Source: DATGIQ01 sp035295665
Lineage (GTDB): Bacteria > Planctomycetota > Planctomycetia > Gemmatales > Gemmataceae
Assembly: GCA_035295665.1 (NCBI GenBank)
Contig: DATGIQ010000423.1
Location: 1-9,697 of the forward strand
Length of the DNA: 9,697 bases
Direction: 5' to 3'
Shown here in pieces: positions 7,466 through 9,697 of this stretch; the stretch's first letter is position 1, and every line of letters starts with the position of its first letter. The notes under the pieces are model-generated. The model saw nothing but the letters and a program-made list of their open reading frames with translations, had not been told where the DNA came from and made no database searches. The position numbers and the translations under genes are program-made.

Positions 7466-9280
7466 ATGTCTACCTCGAAGCCACATCCGCACATGCCTCA
7501 TCCAGGTCGTTCCCCGAGGGTTCACATCGAGCTTTTGGAAAATCGCTTGCAACCCGGTTCGGTACTTCCTGGATTGGGTTTTTCTCTCCTAGGATCCAGC
7601 TTGCCGGACCTCGATGCGGGCCTTTTTGCGGTGCAAGATTCCTCCGTTCAGAAGGCATCCTTCCCGACCAACTCTTCGCAAGAATCACTGCCCGCCAGTG
7701 ATACGTTGTGGATCAGCAGCGCTGCCGGGAACAGCGCCACGGCAGGAAGCAATCCAAGTGCAACTTCGAATCAATCCGATCCCAGCCAGGCCTCGGCTCC
7801 CGCGTTGACTTCCAATCTGCTGGCGCTCAATGGAGCGAGCCCGCGGCCAAGCATCAGCCCCGTTCTCGCCGGACAATCCGCCTCCGGATCGATGTCCGCC
7901 CCAATGGGAGCGGGAGCCGGGGCGGTCATGGCCCCGCCTTCGGCCAGCAACCCGCTTCCGTCCGCCCCGGTCCGCACTCCGCAGCAGAGTTCGGCCGGCC
8001 CGGTGGCTCGGGCGGCCTCGGTCCCTGCCGCGGCCTTGCATCACATGACGGCTTCGGTCGTCGCACCTGGGAACCCGAATGGCCCCGGAAACGTTCATCC
8101 CGATGCCAGCGTGAACTGGACGACCTATGTGACAGGAAGCGGTAACGACAGCGGCAATGGAGTGGCGGTGGACAGCTCAGGCAACGTCTACACCACCGGC
8201 TACACGGACGACGGTACCACCCGGTCCGCCTTCGTGGCCGAGTACGACAACACCGGTAAACAGCTCGCCTTCACCAGCTTCCAGGTGCAAGATCCCTTCG
8301 TCACCTACGTCCAGAGTGAAGGGCACGGGATCGCCGTGGACGGTTCCGGGGGTGTGTACGTCACCGGCAAGGCCACCGACATCGTGGCCGGGGATACGGA
8401 CGCGTTCATCATGAAGTTCCAACTCGATCCGAACAACCCCGGGCAGTTCGCGCCGGTCGCCGGCTACGGCGGCGGCATCGGCGGGCAGTTTAGCGACAGC
8501 GGAGAAGCCATCACCGTGGATTCCCAGGGCAACGCCACGATGACCGGGACCTATCAACCGACAGCCACGGAAACGGACATCTTCGCGGCCAAATACTTGG
8601 CGGACGGCTCCGATATCTACTTCGCGAATTACTACCAATTCGGGGGCGCGGATGGAAGTGCGGGCAACGCCATTGCCCTCGATAGCACGGGCAGCACCGC
8701 CTACCTGGCCGGCTCGATGCACGTCGCCGGCGGCGACAATGACATCCTCGTGCTCAAGATCGACAACGGGACTGGCTTGAGCCCGACAGGCCACAAGCCC
8801 TTTTTTACGATGAGCAATCCGGGGAATGATACGCTCACCGGCATTGCGGTCGACCAGAATGGCCAAGCCTACATTGCGGGGACGCTTGCCAGTTCAAGCG
8901 GCACAAATGGGTTCGTGGGCGAAGTAAGTGCGGACGGCAAGAGCCTGGTCAATCAATATGCCATCCCCAATACGCAAACGGGCAATGGGCTTGCCCTGGA
9001 TACGACCAACGGCAAAGTCTATGTCGTTGCAACGACCACGGCAGACTCTTCCAATAACACGCACGCCTTTGTCCAAAAGCTGGATACGAGCCTGACACCG
9101 GGAGATTCGGCGACGATTGGCGGCAGCGGGAACGACACCGGCTTGCGGATTGCCTACGATCCAGGGAGCGGCGCGGTTTACGTAGCCGGCATGACATCGT
9201 CGAGCGATTTGTCCACCGACGGCACGATGATCATGGGCACGAATAACGCTTTCCTGTCGAGCGTCGGCAGCTTCAGCTAA
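7466..9280 (+). CDS. SBBP-type seven-bladed beta-propeller protein with planctomycete N-terminal motif
   Basis: The ATG at 7466 gives 604 residues. In-frame starts at GTG 7385 (631 residues) and ATG 7427 are possible but have worse ribosome binding sites and would bury the N-terminal motif. A basic, His/Pro-rich start is followed by 'PRVHIELLENRLQPGS' (17-32), the same motif type as in the gene upstream, and a weakly hydrophobic patch (33-45). Residues about 46-215 are a low-complexity Ser/Ala/Pro/Asn linker. From 217 to the end there are seven units of about 55 residues built on 'GiAVDssGnvYvtG...dafv.k.d.dG', with the blade Asp at D236, D292, D352, D406, D463, D512 and D565. This matches the SBBP family, which forms beta-propellers. 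The protein ends directly after the seventh blade, with no anchor, dockerin or PEP-CTERM tail. It is probably secreted or surface-held; the ligand is unknown. Confidence 0.92.
   Translation: MSTSKPHPHMPHPGRSPRVHIELLENRLQPGSVLPGLGFSLLGSSLPDLDAGLFAVQDSSVQKASFPTNSSQESLPASDTLWISSAAGNSATAGSNPSATSNQSDPSQASAPALTSNLLALNGASPRPSISPVLAGQSASGSMSAPMGAGAGAVMAPPSASNPLPSAPVRTPQQSSAGPVARAASVPAAALHHMTASVVAPGNPNGPGNVHPDASVNWTTYVTGSGNDSGNGVAVDSSGNVYTTGYTDDGTTRSAFVAEYDNTGKQLAFTSFQVQDPFVTYVQSEGHGIAVDGSGGVYVTGKATDIVAGDTDAFIMKFQLDPNNPGQFAPVAGYGGGIGGQFSDSGEAITVDSQGNATMTGTYQPTATETDIFAAKYLADGSDIYFANYYQFGGADGSAGNAIALDSTGSTAYLAGSMHVAGGDNDILVLKIDNGTGLSPTGHKPFFTMSNPGNDTLTGIAVDQNGQAYIAGTLASSSGTNGFVGEVSADGKSLVNQYAIPNTQTGNGLALDTTNGKVYVVATTTADSSNNTHAFVQKLDTSLTPGDSATIGGSGNDTGLRIAYDPGSGAVYVAGMTSSSDLSTDGTMIMGTNNAFLSSVGSFS
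7601..8110 (+). other. Low-complexity Ser/Ala/Pro linker coding region
   Basis: Residues about 46-215 of the SBBP protein are dominated by Ser, Ala, Pro, Asn, Gly and Gln, with no recognisable domain and a single Trp. It probably forms an extended stalk separating the N-terminal export or attachment motif from the propeller. Confidence 0.7.
8111..9262 (+). repeat. Seven SBBP blade units
   Basis: Units recur every 49-60 residues around the core 'a-V-D-x-x-G-x-x-Y-x-x-G'. The first opens with 'NWTTYVTGSGNDSGNGVAVD' and the last with 'GSGNDTGLRIAYD'. The shared 'GSGNDxG' in the first and last units is consistent with neighbouring blades in a closed ring. Seven is a usual blade number for a complete propeller. 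Confidence 0.75.
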
Positions 9281-9485
9281 GAGCGCAATTTCGTCCGCTC
9301 CGTGTCTTCTGCGTCTCTGCGCGAAACTCGAGCAAGAAGAGTTGCGTGCAGAGATGCAGCAGATCGCGGATTGTAGATCACGCAGTCGTTGGCTGATCGC
9401 TTTTCACCTGCCTCCGCACCCGACACGTCCCCTGTTTGCGTGCTAATTTGTTGGTAAGCAGTAGCGCCAGACATCTCCCCCGCTG
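9281..9485 (+). other. Intergenic region upstream of the riboswitch
   Basis: No gene is seen. It contains the 21-bp hairpin at 9309-9359, then about 125 bases without recognisable coding sequence. A promoter for the riboswitch transcript is expected here, but I see only poor candidates (for example TTGCGT at 9436 with no good -10 box). An AT-richer patch lies at 9444-9457. Confidence 0.45.
9309..9359. repeat. Long inverted repeat 3' of the SBBP gene (terminator-like or dispersed palindrome)
   Basis: Bases 9309-9329 pair with 9339-9359 over 21 positions, with one mismatch (A9324/G9344) and two G-U wobbles (9313/9355, 9321/9347); the loop is 9 nt. It begins 29 bases after the SBBP stop. No T-run follows, so it may limit transcription or protect the RNA 3' end without being a classical intrinsic terminator. 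Its sequence differs from the palindrome at 7216-7273. Confidence 0.6.
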
Positions 9486-9607
9486 CGGCTACGAAAAGCC
9501 AAACCCGTCGTGAGACGGGGACGGAAAGCTATGGACCTCGGGAGAATTCGTGATTCCTGATTTCCCATCAGAAATCAAAAATTCTGCTCGAGGTTGCCAA
9601 GCCGCCG
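9486..9607 (+). promoter_or_regulatory. Cyclic-di-GMP-I (GEMM) riboswitch
   Basis: This RNA senses the second messenger c-di-GMP. 'ACGAAAAGCCAAACC' (9491-9505) is followed by the stem 9504-9509/9514-9519 with a GNRA loop (GUGA, 9510-9513), then 'GGGACGGAAAGC' (9518-9529). The layout matches the Vibrio Vc2 core base for base: two pairs (C9499-G9524, C9500-G9523), an AAA/GAC internal loop, a 6-bp stem and a tetraloop. G9498 and A9525 sit where Vc2 has G20 and A47. The second arm has G9528-C9602 and C9529-G9601, a receptor-like UAUGG/CCAAG (9530-9534/9597-9601), an 8-bp stem 9535-9542/9587-9594 and an extended AU-rich arm. CGGC (9486-9489) with GCCG (9604-9607) closes the RNA. A G at the G20 position favours c-di-GMP over cGAMP. 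It ends 14 bases before the lipoprotein ATG with no terminator, suggesting translational control. Confidence 0.88.
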
Positions 9608-9613
9608 AAAGGA
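9608..9613 (+). promoter_or_regulatory. Shine-Dalgarno of the lipoprotein gene
   Basis: AAAGGA lies eight bases before the ATG at 9622 and starts at the first base after the riboswitch closing helix. AGGAA (9610-9614) is perfectly complementary to UUCCU at 9554-9558 in a bulge of the riboswitch second arm, a possible sequestering partner. Confidence 0.7.
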
Positions 9614-9621
9614 ACCACCGC

Positions 9622-9697
9622 ATGGAAAGGAGACGGTCGCACGCGGCCGCGTTCGTCGTCGCTTTCGCCCTCCTGAGTTGCACACCAGGCGCTGAGG
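9622..9697 (+). CDS. Lipoprotein, 3' partial (only the signal peptide is visible)
   Basis: The ATG at 9622, with AAAGGA eight bases upstream, opens a frame that runs off the right edge; 25 codons are visible. The N-terminus is 'MERRRS', a hydrophobic core (about residues 8-18, 'AAAFVVAFALL') and then 'LLSC', a lipobox with the modified Cys at residue 20. This is a classical signal peptidase II pattern: three Arg, a short hydrophobic helix, a small residue before Cys. It predicts export and lipid anchoring in the envelope. The mature protein begins 'CTPGAE' and is otherwise unseen, so no function can be given. The c-di-GMP-I riboswitch immediately upstream implies that its synthesis responds to c-di-GMP, consistent with surface attachment, matrix or secretion roles, but that is inference. 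Confidence 0.82.
   Translation, partial: MERRRSHAAAFVVAFALLSCTPGAE

Noticed and set aside
8177..8866. Minus-strand frame of 229 codons opposite the SBBP gene
   Set aside because: Shadow of the blade repeats; the plus-strand product is clearly supported.

Overview
The window reads as chromosomal DNA of a planctomycete, most likely a Gemmata-type lineage. The reasons are the high G+C content, two neighbouring genes whose N-termini carry the 'ELLExR' motif typical of predicted secreted planctomycete proteins, long repeat-built beta-propeller proteins, and wide intergenic gaps with long palindromes. This placement is inference, since no rRNA or housekeeping marker is present. No mobile-element gene, tRNA, rRNA or CRISPR array is visible.

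Layout, all genes on the + strand. (1) Positions 1-3935 hold the 3' part of a very large protein, open at the left edge. Its C-terminal third contains a 'PGKININT' motif and a 'TTRSNVFAVW' motif that recall GspK and Verru_Chthon-cassette-A type pseudopilin proteins, plus two diverged copies of a small beta-rich module. (2) Positions 3936-4344 are a structured, non-coding leader with several hairpins. (3) Positions 4345-7173 encode a 942-residue VCBS/FG-GAP protein with 14 recognisable blade units, enough for two seven-bladed propellers. (4) Positions 7174-7465 are intergenic and contain a 25-bp-stem palindrome resembling a dispersed REP/MITE-like element. (5) Positions 7466-9280 encode a 604-residue protein with a Ser/Ala/Pro-rich linker and seven SBBP-type blades. 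(6) A 21-bp-stem hairpin follows at 9309-9359. (7) Positions 9486-9607 form a well-supported cyclic-di-GMP-I (GEMM) riboswitch lying directly on the ribosome binding site of (8) a lipoprotein gene starting at 9622 and cut by the right edge.

The common theme is the cell envelope: a pseudopilin-like giant, two beta-propeller proteins with planctomycete export-type N-termini, and a lipoprotein under apparent c-di-GMP control. The large gaps suggest separate transcription units rather than one operon. The strongest finding is the riboswitch. Its two departures from the usual core sequence form a compensatory base pair, its GNRA loop faces a receptor-like UAUGG/CCAAG element, and a UUCCU bulge is complementary to the Shine-Dalgarno sequence.
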